From: an uncultured Bacteroidia bacterium | GTDB taxonomy: Bacteria > Bacteroidota > Bacteroidia > Bacteroidales > UBA932 | Direction of reading: 5' to 3' | Assembly (NCBI GenBank): GCA_902788095.1 | Contig: CADAIT010000001.1 | Coordinates: 62,001 to 126,000, forward strand | DNA length: 64,000 nucleotides | Shown here: positions 28,040-36,848 of the stretch, piece by piece | Layout: every line of letters begins with the position of its first letter | How positions within the stretch are numbered: position 1 is the first letter of the stretch | The notes under the pieces: model-generated | Told to the model about the DNA's origin: nothing | Seen by the model: only the letters and a program-made list of their open reading frames with translations | Databases searched by the model: none | Translations under genes and position numbers: made by a program

Positions 28040-30028
28040 TTATTCTGTTATTGTCACAATTACACTGCCACGAATGTCCGTGGCCGATGCTCCCGCTTCC
28101 AGCGTAAAGGTTCCGGGCACCACCCGCCAGCCGTGGAGAGAGCTGTCGTACCAGGCGAAAGCCTCCCGAGGCAGGTGAAGGACCACTTTCTGTGTCTGGC
28201 CCTTTCCTATGAATACTTTCCGGAAAGCCTTGAGTTCGCGTTCCGGACGAGGCACAAGCGGATGGTCCTCGTGAACAAAAAGCTGTACGGTTTCCGCTCC
28301 ATCCATTTTTCCTGTGTTTCGAATCTCCAACGTCACATCAAAACCGTCGCCGGAAGGCTGGACCGTCAGCGGTCCGTACGAGAACTCCGTATAGGAGAGC
28401 CCATAACCGAAAGGATACAGCGGAAGCACACTCTTGTATCCTCTATATCCCACGAAAACGCCTTCTGCATATACGGAAGGTTTCACGGAATGTCCGCGTT
28501 TGGAAACGGGGTCGGCCGGCAGGTAGTATGGCTGGGAAGGATTATCTTCCAGGGCGCGGGGAAAAGACATAGGCAAACGGCCGGATGGATTGATACGGCC
28601 ATACAGGATCTCTGCCAAAGCTTTTCCGCCTTCCTGCCCGGGATACCAAGCCCATAGGATGGCATTAGCCTTGCTCTCCAGGCGCGAGAGATCGGCCGCG
28701 CCACCGGCGTTCACCACCAGAACCACTTTATGGCCCTTTGCCAGGGCTTCATCCACCAGTGCCTCCTGTCCATCCGGAAGGGAGAAGCTGCGGTCACTGT
28801 TCTCTTTCTCTGTATTACTGTCAAAGCCCAGTGCCAGGATCTCCACCGGAGCATCCTCCTGAATCCTGGCCCCAATTTGATTCAGGCCATCCCTGAGAGA
28901 GACAGCATAAAGAGGATCCACGGCACCACTTCCTCCACCACAAGGGATACTGTCGGCCCGCGGACCGGAAAGAGCAATCTTCTGACGTCGGTCCAAAGGA
29001 AGGATACCATCGTTTTTCAGAAGGACGATGCTCTCTCCCGCCAACTGATAGGCCACTTCGCGGGAGTAGGGGTTGTCTTCCGGGATAGAGGAATCCAGCT
29101 GATCACGATCCAGGAAACCAAAAGCCAGATAGGTTTGCAGGATATGCTGCACCTTGGCATCCAATTGCGCCTCGGTCACCACTCCCCTTTCCAGCAGGGG
29201 CGACAAAGTCTCTTCGTTGAAGCAAAAGCCACGGGGCATCTCTAGGTCTACACCGTCCTGCATAAGGAGCACGGGAGAATAAGTCGACGTCCAGTCACTC
29301 ATCGTAAAGCCCTGGAAATTCCATTTTCCCCGGAGAGTTTCGCCGATAAGATAGGGATTCTCTGCACTGTGAACGCCGTTCACCAGGTTGTAACTGGTCA
29401 TCACAGAAGCCACATGGCCGCGCTCCACGGCAGCCTTGAAGGCAGGGAAATAGATTTCGTTTATGGTGCGTTCGTCTGCAATGGAATTGGTATGATGACG
29501 GTCGTACTCCAGATTATTGAGGGCGAAGTGCTTGACAGTTGCCATCACGCCCTGTGACTGAACTCCCTGAATATAGGCGACAGCCGTCTCGGCAGCCAGG
29601 AAAGGATCCTCGCCAAAATACTCGAAGTTTCTGCCGCAGAGCGGGCTGCGATATATATTAACTCCAGGGCCCAATAATACATGGACTCCGCGGGCGCGGG
29701 CATCCTGGCCCAGGGCAATGCCCATCTTATTTACCAGTTCCGGGTTCCAAGAAGCAGCCGCAGCAACACCGCAGGCAAAGAGTGTACTGCGCGTATTGTT
29801 TCGTACGCCCTGGGGGCCGTCGGCCAGACGGACTTCGGGAATGCCCAGCCGCTCGATGGGAGCTATATGGAAGCCATCCCGGAAACCTGCAACGAAGGTG
29901 ATTTTTTCCTGAAGGGTCATCTGTGCCGTCAAGGCCGCGGCGCGTTCACGATGGGCCGGAGTAATCTCCTGGGCAAAGACAGGAAGCACCGCTGCTGTGA
30001 ACAGTGCGAAAAGAATCCATTTTTTCAT
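28040..30028 (-). CDS. Glycoside hydrolase family 3 beta-glucosidase-like enzyme
   Basis: 662 aa with a signal peptide MKKWILFALFTAAVLPVFAQ (no lipobox, so probably periplasmic). The GH3 N-terminal barrel has ADGPQGVRNN, GPGVNIYRSPLCGRNFEYFG, GVMATVKHFALNN and the nucleophile motif GFTMSDWTSTYS (Asp near residue 245). The C-terminal alpha/beta domain has QLAGESIVLLKNDGILPL and GNP-like GRLPMSFPR. An Fn3-like domain ends the protein (VTLEIRNTGKMDGAETVQLF). GH3 enzymes release terminal beta-linked glucose or related sugars. Its start overlaps the SGNH hydrolase stop by 4 nt. Confidence 0.92.
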   Translation of the reverse strand: MKKWILFALFTAAVLPVFAQEITPAHRERAAALTAQMTLQEKITFVAGFRDGFHIAPIERLGIPEVRLADGPQGVRNNTRSTLFACGVAAAASWNPELVNKMGIALGQDARARGVHVLLGPGVNIYRSPLCGRNFEYFGEDPFLAAETAVAYIQGVQSQGVMATVKHFALNNLEYDRHHTNSIADERTINEIYFPAFKAAVERGHVASVMTSYNLVNGVHSAENPYLIGETLRGKWNFQGFTMSDWTSTYSPVLLMQDGVDLEMPRGFCFNEETLSPLLERGVVTEAQLDAKVQHILQTYLAFGFLDRDQLDSSIPEDNPYSREVAYQLAGESIVLLKNDGILPLDRRQKIALSGPRADSIPCGGGSGAVDPLYAVSLRDGLNQIGARIQEDAPVEILALGFDSNTEKENSDRSFSLPDGQEALVDEALAKGHKVVLVVNAGGAADLSRLESKANAILWAWYPGQEGGKALAEILYGRINPSGRLPMSFPRALEDNPSQPYYLPADPVSKRGHSVKPSVYAEGVFVGYRGYKSVLPLYPFGYGLSYTEFSYGPLTVQPSGDGFDVTLEIRNTGKMDGAETVQLFVHEDHPLVPRPERELKAFRKVFIGKGQTQKVVLHLPREAFAWYDSSLHGWRVVPGTFTLEAGASATDIRGSVIVTITE

Positions 30029-31107
30029 CGGATACCGTATTTTTTCAGAATCTTGAGAACGGGCTTACGGACACTCCGTGCCCAGAGGGTATAGCCATAG
30101 TCGCCGGGATGCGTACCGTCCACGGACGTGTAGTGATCGGGCGAAGTGGCATTGGTGGTAGTGATATAGTATACGTCCTTGTATTTCCGGCAGGCTTCTT
30201 TCATCAGTTTAGACGCCAGCTCCATACGCTCACGCTCGTATGCATCGGCCTTTTTATTGAAGTTGCGGCGCTCCCGATAGATGGTTTGCTGGAAAATCAG
30301 CGGTTTGCCAGGATGGGCAGCCTGCATGGCTTCAATGAAAGGAAACAGACGTTCACGGATCTCGTCAGGAGTAGGGTTGGAAAAGGTGTCGAAGAGGAAA
30401 GCGTCCACATCGGGGGCATCGGCCAAAGCTGCAGCAAAATAGTCCTGCAGGCGGCAACGGCCGCTAACCCCCAAGTTCAGGAACTGGATACCGGTTTCGC
30501 GCGAAAGGATGGAGGCGTAAGCCATTCCTGCCTTGGAAGTGGAGGCTCCCTGGGTGAAACTGGAGCCGAAAACGGCCACTCTGTGACGGAAAGGCTGCTG
30601 GAGAGGCTCCAGGAGACGGCCCTCTTCCACACCCACCTTCACCGAGGACAATTCGCTTCTGAGAGGCAGATACAGGAGGCACTCCTTAACCCCCTCTTCC
30701 ATATCCTGGATGAGTTTCACAGGTTTGTCAAGGGCATTGTCATTCTGCAGGCCGGCTGCAGCCCACAGCCACTTCCCGTCTTCCTTGATATAGAGATCAA
30801 AGCCACGTCCGGCAAAACCGGTGGTCCCGCCACCGAAGTACGGACGCACATAAACAGGCAGCACCCGGATGGAAGGGGAATCCGTACGGAAAGCCACAGC
30901 CGTGCCGGAAGGCTCCAGCAGGAGGCGCACTTCCTCGGTCGTAAAACCTTTGTAACGGGCCGTATCCATCCGGTGATAGGGGTTGGGGGTATCCGGAAAC
31001 ACCTGCCCGGTAAGGGTCAGATCCGACGCCTCCACATATTTATACTCCTGGGCCGATAAACTCCAGACAAAGGTCAGGGCCAGCCCGGCAAGAATCAGTC
31101 GTTTCAT
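30025..31107 (-). CDS. SGNH/GDSL-type esterase
   Basis: 360 aa with signal peptide MKRLILAGLALTFVWSLSAQ. An N-terminal beta domain (about 25-175) precedes the SGNH fold: RVAVFGSSFTQGASTSKAGM (nucleophile Ser), FLNLGVSGRCRLQDYF (Gly), DAFLFDTFSNPTPDEI (Asn block), and SVDGTHPGDYGYTLWA (Asp-x-x-His pair). Such two-domain enzymes often remove acetyl groups from plant or microbial glycans. It begins the short SGNH-GH3-OPA unit after a terminator at 31121-31155 and overlaps the GH3 gene by 4 nt. Confidence 0.87.
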   Translation of the reverse strand: MKRLILAGLALTFVWSLSAQEYKYVEASDLTLTGQVFPDTPNPYHRMDTARYKGFTTEEVRLLLEPSGTAVAFRTDSPSIRVLPVYVRPYFGGGTTGFAGRGFDLYIKEDGKWLWAAAGLQNDNALDKPVKLIQDMEEGVKECLLYLPLRSELSSVKVGVEEGRLLEPLQQPFRHRVAVFGSSFTQGASTSKAGMAYASILSRETGIQFLNLGVSGRCRLQDYFAAALADAPDVDAFLFDTFSNPTPDEIRERLFPFIEAMQAAHPGKPLIFQQTIYRERRNFNKKADAYERERMELASKLMKEACRKYKDVYYITTTNATSPDHYTSVDGTHPGDYGYTLWARSVRKPVLKILKKYGIR

Positions 31108-31120
31108 ATCTGAACTATTT

Positions 31121-31155
31121 AAAAAGGGGCCGGCCCACTAACCCAGACCGGCCCC
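31121..31155 (-). terminator. Intrinsic terminator inside the second locus
   Basis: The minus strand forms GGGGCCGG, 14-nt loop, CCGGCCCC, then TTTTT (31125-31121), right after the stop of the fimbrillin/NHL gene. It should separate the surface-protein genes from the esterase/glucosidase/transporter genes, or reduce their expression by partial read-through. Confidence 0.85.
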
Positions 31156-31180
31156 GAACACGAATTATCAACCAACAAGA

Positions 31181-33070
31181 TTATTCAATGGTGACTTTAC
31201 GAAGAGTATAACGCCAGTCAAAGAAATAGAACACCTTGCTGTTCTCCGGATCGAAGATGATATCCTGCGGCGTATTTGTTATTTGACAAGTAGGACCTAA
31301 GGCTGTTGTATAAGAAGATCCACCACCAAGAATAGTCGTCACCGTGGCATCTGACCATCCGGAGGACCCCTTGGTGATACGGCGGACGGCATAACTGTCA
31401 ACCATATAAAGAGCGCCGTCAGGGCCCAGCACGATACCGTTCATATTGGAAGAGAACGTTGCATTGGCAGGGGCGCCGTCATAGGTGACAGCCCAAGATG
31501 TAGCCTTGACAGCCTTTCCGATAGTGGTAACAACGCTACCGTCCGGTGCAATGACATAAATCTTATAAGCAGAGCCAGATGTGCCTTTTGAACTACCCAC
31601 AGTGACAATGGCGTTACCATCCCCATCGAAGACCAAAGCGATAGGCCAGTTGGTATCATCTCCATGATCCAGCGTGGAGAAATCGAAGAACTCTGATTTC
31701 GTACCCGTCGGGCCGCCGGTGAATTTATAAATCTTGGAATCATTACGGCTGGCGACATAGGCATCGTCACCCTTGAAACGGATGCACATAGGGCTGTTGC
31801 CGACAGAAGAGGTAACGGTAGCCACTTCATTGGTCGAAGGATTCCAAGTACGGATCTGAGCATTTCCTTTATCAATGAAGTAGAACAAGCCATCCTTCAT
31901 ACAGCCCTGCCAAGGTGCGTTGCCGCCCAGAGTTACTGCAGAAGTAACGTCCTTGGTACTCTTGTTAAACTTCCTGAGCACCTTACTTCCGTTGGACTCC
32001 GTCAGCAATAAATTGGTATTATCCAGCCAGGCAAGGCCGCGTACTTGATTCAGTTTGGCGGCGGTCCCCGTGCCATTTACAGTGCCATTGGATCCATCCG
32101 TTCCTGCCACGACTTCCACTCTGTACTTCGTCAGCGTCCTGACCGGCATGGGTTTGATGTGACCACGCTCGATGATCACGTTCTCTGCATAGAAACCGGC
32201 GCCGGGGGCCATCGTTCCATCGGCAAAGATCATTCTCACTTCCAGTCTGGGATAAATGTGATTACCGGAGCCGTCTGTCTCGGGACCCACCGGAAGCGGG
32301 ACGTATACAACGAGACCGTCATCGGAAGCACGCTGGGCAGCGGTTGCAGAAGCGATATTCTCAGTAATGGAATATTCATCCGTATGAGCATACGCCTGAA
32401 CATAAGGCGTTTCCGTACCAAAACCTCCCTGGGCCGTTTCCCAGTTGATGGTCTTGTTCATCGTCCGGCAAATTTTGTATGTCTTCTTTCCTTCACCCAA
32501 GAGCGTCGCATCCGTTACCGGAGCAGTTACCACCACTTTGGCAGCCTTGGGGGGCACGTTCTTGAAAGTGAGTTTCAGGACACCACCCAGGTGTTTGAAC
32601 TCCAGGGGTTGTCCGGACTCTACTTTGGCCAGCATGGGAGCTTCCACATTGCCGTCAAACCAAGTGTAAGAATCCTTCAGAACCAGCTTAAGAGAGCCAT
32701 CCTCTTCGCAGGGATACTTGGTGGTCCCAGTAGTGTTGACTTTGGCAGGATAATAGGCGAAAGAGTTATTTCCGTATACTATCACATCTTCGGAAGCATT
32801 GGTAAAAGTAGCACTTCCAGCCGTATCATCCCCCTTATATGTAAATGTGGAGAATCCATTTGCATTGTTGCTTCGGACAACCATGTTGTTGTTCTTCTTC
32901 CACATGAACACACCTCCGACAAAAGCTGTTTTCGTTGCATCATCATCGGAGATAGTAGCCGTGAGGCTCTGGACGGGAGCCTTCTGGTTTTCCGGGAAAT
33001 CCTGTACCTTACTGCAGGAAATGGCAGAAATGCCCAAAACGACAAGGGCAAAATTCTTGATTCTTTTCAT
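31181..33070 (-). CDS. Fimbrillin-like lipoprotein with NHL-type beta-propeller
   Basis: 629 aa from MKRIKNFALVVLGISAISC, a lipoprotein signal with its lipobox at Cys19. An in-frame ATG 12 codons earlier has no signal-like start and overlaps the peptide gene region, while GGAGG lies just before the chosen ATG. The fimbrillin-like module is at about 30-310 (VFMWKKNNNMVVRS, NSFAYYPAKVN, HLGGVLKLTFKNVPP). An NHL-like propeller is at about 330-629 (VRGLAWLDNTNLLLTES, SPMCIRFKGDDAYVAS, GIVLGPDGALYMVDSYAVRR). No catalytic motif is seen, so ligand binding at the surface is likely. It follows a 51-aa peptide gene. Confidence 0.85.
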   Translation of the reverse strand: MKRIKNFALVVLGISAISCSKVQDFPENQKAPVQSLTATISDDDATKTAFVGGVFMWKKNNNMVVRSNNANGFSTFTYKGDDTAGSATFTNASEDVIVYGNNSFAYYPAKVNTTGTTKYPCEEDGSLKLVLKDSYTWFDGNVEAPMLAKVESGQPLEFKHLGGVLKLTFKNVPPKAAKVVVTAPVTDATLLGEGKKTYKICRTMNKTINWETAQGGFGTETPYVQAYAHTDEYSITENIASATAAQRASDDGLVVYVPLPVGPETDGSGNHIYPRLEVRMIFADGTMAPGAGFYAENVIIERGHIKPMPVRTLTKYRVEVVAGTDGSNGTVNGTGTAAKLNQVRGLAWLDNTNLLLTESNGSKVLRKFNKSTKDVTSAVTLGGNAPWQGCMKDGLFYFIDKGNAQIRTWNPSTNEVATVTSSVGNSPMCIRFKGDDAYVASRNDSKIYKFTGGPTGTKSEFFDFSTLDHGDDTNWPIALVFDGDGNAIVTVGSSKGTSGSAYKIYVIAPDGSVVTTIGKAVKATSWAVTYDGAPANATFSSNMNGIVLGPDGALYMVDSYAVRRITKGSSGWSDATVTTILGGGSSYTTALGPTCQITNTPQDIIFDPENSKVFYFFDWRYTLRKVTIE

Positions 33071-33087
33071 TGTGCGTCCTCCCATCA

Positions 33088-33243
33088 TTACAATAACCCT
33101 TTCCACAGGCCTTCAGTGTCAATGACAAAGCCTTCCAGACCCTGAGTCTCATCGGAAGTCAGGTCTGAGGCGCAGATCAGTTGTTCCTGCTGCAGCTCTA
33201 TCTGCTGAGAAAGAGGCTGCTCATATAATTCTTTCTTTTTCAT
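33088..33243 (-). CDS. Small peptide (51 aa) preceding a fimbrillin-like lipoprotein
   Basis: Read by hand from the minus strand: MKKKELYEQPLSQQIELQQE, then QLICASDLTSDETQGLEGFV and a tail ending LWKGLL. It shares the Lys-rich start, Tyr-x-x-Pro, glutamate/glutamine stretch and small-residue Ser motif (LICAS) with the peptides at 8937-9074 and 11320-11478. It sits 21 nt after the fimbrillin/NHL/EEP gene and 17 nt before the next lipoprotein gene. Its function is unknown. Confidence 0.7.
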   Translation of the reverse strand: MKKKELYEQPLSQQIELQQEQLICASDLTSDETQGLEGFVIDTEGLWKGLL

Positions 33244-33264
33244 GAGTATTGAGTTATTAGTTGG

Positions 33265-35898
33265 TTATTTCAATGTAAAATCCACCATCAGCGGCCAGTG
33301 GTCGGAGGGGAAATACCCGTTATATTTATCGTCGATCACTTTGTATTTCAAGACATCCATATTGCCCTTGAAATACAGATAATCAATGCGGTGATACCAC
33401 TTGCTGCGCTGTTCATCATCATAGCTGTACGCATTGTAGGTTGCAACAGGGCCCTCTTTTACGCCCAGGTCTGCACTGCGATAATATGAATCGGTGAGTT
33501 GGGATTTGAACCAGTCGACATGAGCAGATTCCGTAGTACTGCTGTTCATATCCCCACCGAGAATTACAGCGAAGTTTCCATCGGCATTCAGCGAAGCAAT
33601 CCGGTTGCAGATGAGTTCGGCAGACTTGGTTCTGATGGTGACGGCCTCTTCCTCAGAGATAGAAGTCCCGGAGCTTTTCACCTCCAAGTGCGTATTCAAA
33701 TACAGCACTTTGTAACCCGATGCACGGTCTTCCAGTTTCACCCATTGGCAAAGGCGCTTGCGGCCGGGATCAGTGGACACCCATCCCGGATATGGCGAGC
33801 TGGGTACATCCGGCGTTGATGACAGATAGAAACAGCCTTTACCCAGTTCAACGAATTTTGCCGTATTCCATGCGAGGCAAGGCTCCTCCGGCGTTTCGAA
33901 GAAGGTGTATTCCGGAAGATTGGCTTTCAGATATGTCCTCTGGGCCGGACGGCTCTCCTGGAAACCGACAACCTCGAATCCATAGTCCTTGATGAGCTGC
34001 ACTACACCCGTACGCCGGGAAGTCCAGCTTCGCTCTTCGGTATCCTTATCGGTTTCAAAGCGGATATTGAAAGTCGCGGCGCGGATCTTGGGACTTGAAG
34101 GAACGACAGGCGTTTCTGTATTACCCAGATAGAGTTCCCGGATTTGGCCCAGTCCCTGATCGGTAATATACAATACCGTCCCTGTACTGTTCAGAAGGAG
34201 ACCGCCCAACTGGCGGAACGTGGCACTGGTTCCTACGCCATCGGTACCGGGAGTACTGGCAGCACACTGGGAGCCGCCCGCCACAGTTGTCACGACAGCA
34301 TCGGCATAGCCGGAGGCTCCTTTCCGGATACGACGGATTTTGTACGAATCGGCCACATAGATATCACCGTTGGGTGCAATGGCAAGATCGGCCAGGTTGG
34401 CAGAGAATTTAGCGGTTAGCGGAGATCCTGCCGTTCCGTCATCAAAGGCTTTTGCATTCAGAATACCGGCGACAGCCTCAAAAGAACCCGTAGTAGGATT
34501 CACTTTGATTAACTGGCAACCATTTGTAACTACCATCAGATTGCCGTCGGCATCGAAGGCCATGGCATTGGGCCATTTCCCCAGGTTTACCGTAAGTGAA
34601 GGAGAAGCCGTAAAATCGCCTCCGGAATACTTGTAAATCGTATTCAAGTCACGGACGGCCACCCAGCCATTTCCTTCGCCGTCAAAAGCCACATCCATCA
34701 CACTCTTTCCGCTCCAACCCGTCTGGGCAGCAATCTGTGTGATTGCCTTGGTATCCGGATTAAAGGTATAAACCTTTGCCTTGGCTTTCTCTGCGAACCA
34801 TACCAGCCCGTCTTTTGCGACGCCCAGCCAGGGGACATGACTGGCATCACCGTATGTATACGGATCGGACAGTGTCCCGGTCTCCACATCCCAGATTCGG
34901 ACGGTCTGCGCCTGCTCCAGCACGAAGGCCTTTTTATCCGGAACAATCCATCCCAATCCACGGACGGCACCCAGGACGGCATCGGCTTTATCCCCGCCCT
35001 TTTTGCTGCCAACCGCGTTGGTAACCGTACCGTTTCCAAATAGGGTAGTCACCTGCCCCGGGGTCTTCAGCTCCGGATAATCCAACTCATGCATTGGCTT
35101 GATGGTCGCCCGTTCAATCCTGATATCCGTTGCCTCAACCATGGTCCCCGAAATGAGATTTCCGGAACCGTCCACCAGATAAGCCTTAATCTTCGGATAG
35201 ACATGCCCGTTGCCGGGGCCTACCGGAAGCGGAACATAGAAGACCTTGGCCGATGAAGAGCCGGGTGTAAAGGACAGGCCGATGCAACCGTCCTCCCCCG
35301 CCACTGCCTGGACGAAAGGTTTTTCCAGGACGAAACGTCCTTCCCATCCCTGGACTGGCAGGTTTTCCGTAATCGCATAACCGGGGGTACATACAATCAG
35401 ACGGGCCGCTGCAGAAGGGATGTTGGTCAAAGACACTTTGAGTACTCCACCCAGGTGCGAGAAGGCCAGCTTCTGTCCGGTCAGGACAGGCGCCATCATG
35501 GGAGCCTCCACATTTCCGTCGGACCAATAATACTGGTCTTTCAAGGTCAAGGTGAGCGTACTTCCTATCTGATGGATATTCCCAGCGGCCAAAGAAGGAT
35601 ACAAGGCATAACCCGCTTCACCGAATACAATGGAGGAAGAAGGAGATTCCGTCTGTGAGAAGACAGCCGCTCCGCTTGTGTTTGCTCCACCGTATCGCAT
35701 GTCCAGCGTCGATCCATCCTGCAGTGCCACACGGATACGGTCACCAGTGCGCCACTGGAACACCGCACCGTCAAAACCGGTTTTCGTAACAGCTTCTGAG
35801 AATACGGCCGTCAGCTCCACTTTTGAATCCTGTACAAGCGGTTCGCCGTGACATGACGCCAGCAGCAATATGGGAAGCAGATAGAAAAAACGTTTCAT
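33265..35898 (-). CDS. Fimbrillin-like/NHL propeller/EEP-phosphatase fusion lipoprotein
   Basis: 877 aa. The signal MKRFFYLLPILLLASC has a lipobox at Cys16. The fimbrillin-like module spans about 20-270 (AVFQWRTGDRIRVAL, HLGGVLKVSLTNIPS). The NHL-type propeller spans about 285-600 (VRGLGWIVPDKKAFVLE, DLAIAPNGDIYVADSYKIRR). The EEP domain spans about 610-877 with RAATFNIRFETD, VVGFQESRPAQ (metal Glu), VILGGDMNSSTTE, RIDYLYFKGN and FPSDHWPLMVDF (catalytic Asp-His). It thus joins binding and phosphoesterase parts in one surface protein. Its EEP is less like the one at 35901-36848 than that one is to the EEP in region 1, so the two neighbours are not a recent duplication. Confidence 0.86.
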   Translation of the reverse strand: MKRFFYLLPILLLASCHGEPLVQDSKVELTAVFSEAVTKTGFDGAVFQWRTGDRIRVALQDGSTLDMRYGGANTSGAAVFSQTESPSSSIVFGEAGYALYPSLAAGNIHQIGSTLTLTLKDQYYWSDGNVEAPMMAPVLTGQKLAFSHLGGVLKVSLTNIPSAAARLIVCTPGYAITENLPVQGWEGRFVLEKPFVQAVAGEDGCIGLSFTPGSSSAKVFYVPLPVGPGNGHVYPKIKAYLVDGSGNLISGTMVEATDIRIERATIKPMHELDYPELKTPGQVTTLFGNGTVTNAVGSKKGGDKADAVLGAVRGLGWIVPDKKAFVLEQAQTVRIWDVETGTLSDPYTYGDASHVPWLGVAKDGLVWFAEKAKAKVYTFNPDTKAITQIAAQTGWSGKSVMDVAFDGEGNGWVAVRDLNTIYKYSGGDFTASPSLTVNLGKWPNAMAFDADGNLMVVTNGCQLIKVNPTTGSFEAVAGILNAKAFDDGTAGSPLTAKFSANLADLAIAPNGDIYVADSYKIRRIRKGASGYADAVVTTVAGGSQCAASTPGTDGVGTSATFRQLGGLLLNSTGTVLYITDQGLGQIRELYLGNTETPVVPSSPKIRAATFNIRFETDKDTEERSWTSRRTGVVQLIKDYGFEVVGFQESRPAQRTYLKANLPEYTFFETPEEPCLAWNTAKFVELGKGCFYLSSTPDVPSSPYPGWVSTDPGRKRLCQWVKLEDRASGYKVLYLNTHLEVKSSGTSISEEEAVTIRTKSAELICNRIASLNADGNFAVILGGDMNSSTTESAHVDWFKSQLTDSYYRSADLGVKEGPVATYNAYSYDDEQRSKWYHRIDYLYFKGNMDVLKYKVIDDKYNGYFPSDHWPLMVDFTLK

Positions 35899-35900
35899 AA

Positions 35901-36848
35901 TCAGAATTCAAAGTCCACTATGATAGGCATATGGTCGGAGGGATGGCAGAAGCCCCTGATATTGGCATCGCGAACCGGCTTTGTGTACCCGTCACCCACA
36001 ATCCGTGCATCCGTTATCGTGGGGAACAAATCCGGCGTGCAGAAAACGTAATCGTAACGGGTATTGTCGACGGTAGAGATTATCACATCCTCCGGATTCC
36101 AGCGTTTGATGATATCCCAGTACGGAGTATGGTCATGCATGTAATCCTGCGCCTGGAATTTCGGATCATCGGCAGGAAGACCGTAAAGAGCATTGTCTGT
36201 ACGGGAAAGGGAATTGAAATCTCCCATCATGAGCCAGTTTCCTTCCGTCGCATTTCCAATCGTGTGCTTGCAAACGTACTCCACTTCCATCTTGCGATAG
36301 GCATCTCCGCCATGGGCAGCCGTGGAGGCTTCCTGGTCCTCTGCACCGAAAGCGTAGGGATGAGGCCAGGTATGCAGAGCAACGATATTGAGCACGCGTT
36401 TTCCGGCCTGGACCTGGGCCCAGAGAGCGCCGTGCGAGACCACGCTGTCAGGTTCGGCACCGACCATCTGTGCCATTCCATGTATAGGGGTCCTGGAAGT
36501 GACCACCTGCGGATAATTATCCCGCATGCCGCCCACATACACGTATTTGTGGCCATAGCGGGCTGCCAGTTCCGGCCAGTGGTCCACCAGATACTTCTGC
36601 TCCACAGGCATTTTGTCACGTGTCCCGTCATAATAGATGGTTCGCGCTTCGCACCAGACACAGACATCCGGATTCTGGGCTTTTACCCAATCCACAAAAC
36701 TGTTGTAATTCTCTCCCTGCCCCGACCACATTCCATTCTGGATATTCCAGAAGAGAAGACGGAAAGGTTCCCCGGCCTTCTGCCGGGGACCTATCTGACT
36801 GCATGCCGCAAGCATCAGGGTCGCGGCCAAAACAAGGACTCTTTTCAT
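35901..36848 (-). CDS. Endonuclease/exonuclease/phosphatase-family lipoprotein
   Basis: 315 aa, signal MKRVLVLAATLMLAAC (lipobox Cys16). The whole mature protein is an EEP domain: FRLLFWNIQNGMWSGQG, PDVCVWCEARTIYYDG, MMGDFNSLSRTD, RYDYVFCTPDLF and HPSDHMPIIVDFEF. The catalytic His and Asp and the metal-binding Asn and Glu are present. Residue patterns such as NIQNGMW, CVWCEA and LAARYGHKY recur almost unchanged in the C-terminal domain of the protein at 11517-14750. EEP lipoproteins can hydrolyse phosphodiesters in lipids, glycans or nucleotides. The start overlaps the upstream stop by 4 nt (ATGA). Confidence 0.88.
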   Translation of the reverse strand: MKRVLVLAATLMLAACSQIGPRQKAGEPFRLLFWNIQNGMWSGQGENYNSFVDWVKAQNPDVCVWCEARTIYYDGTRDKMPVEQKYLVDHWPELAARYGHKYVYVGGMRDNYPQVVTSRTPIHGMAQMVGAEPDSVVSHGALWAQVQAGKRVLNIVALHTWPHPYAFGAEDQEASTAAHGGDAYRKMEVEYVCKHTIGNATEGNWLMMGDFNSLSRTDNALYGLPADDPKFQAQDYMHDHTPYWDIIKRWNPEDVIISTVDNTRYDYVFCTPDLFPTITDARIVGDGYTKPVRDANIRGFCHPSDHMPIIVDFEF

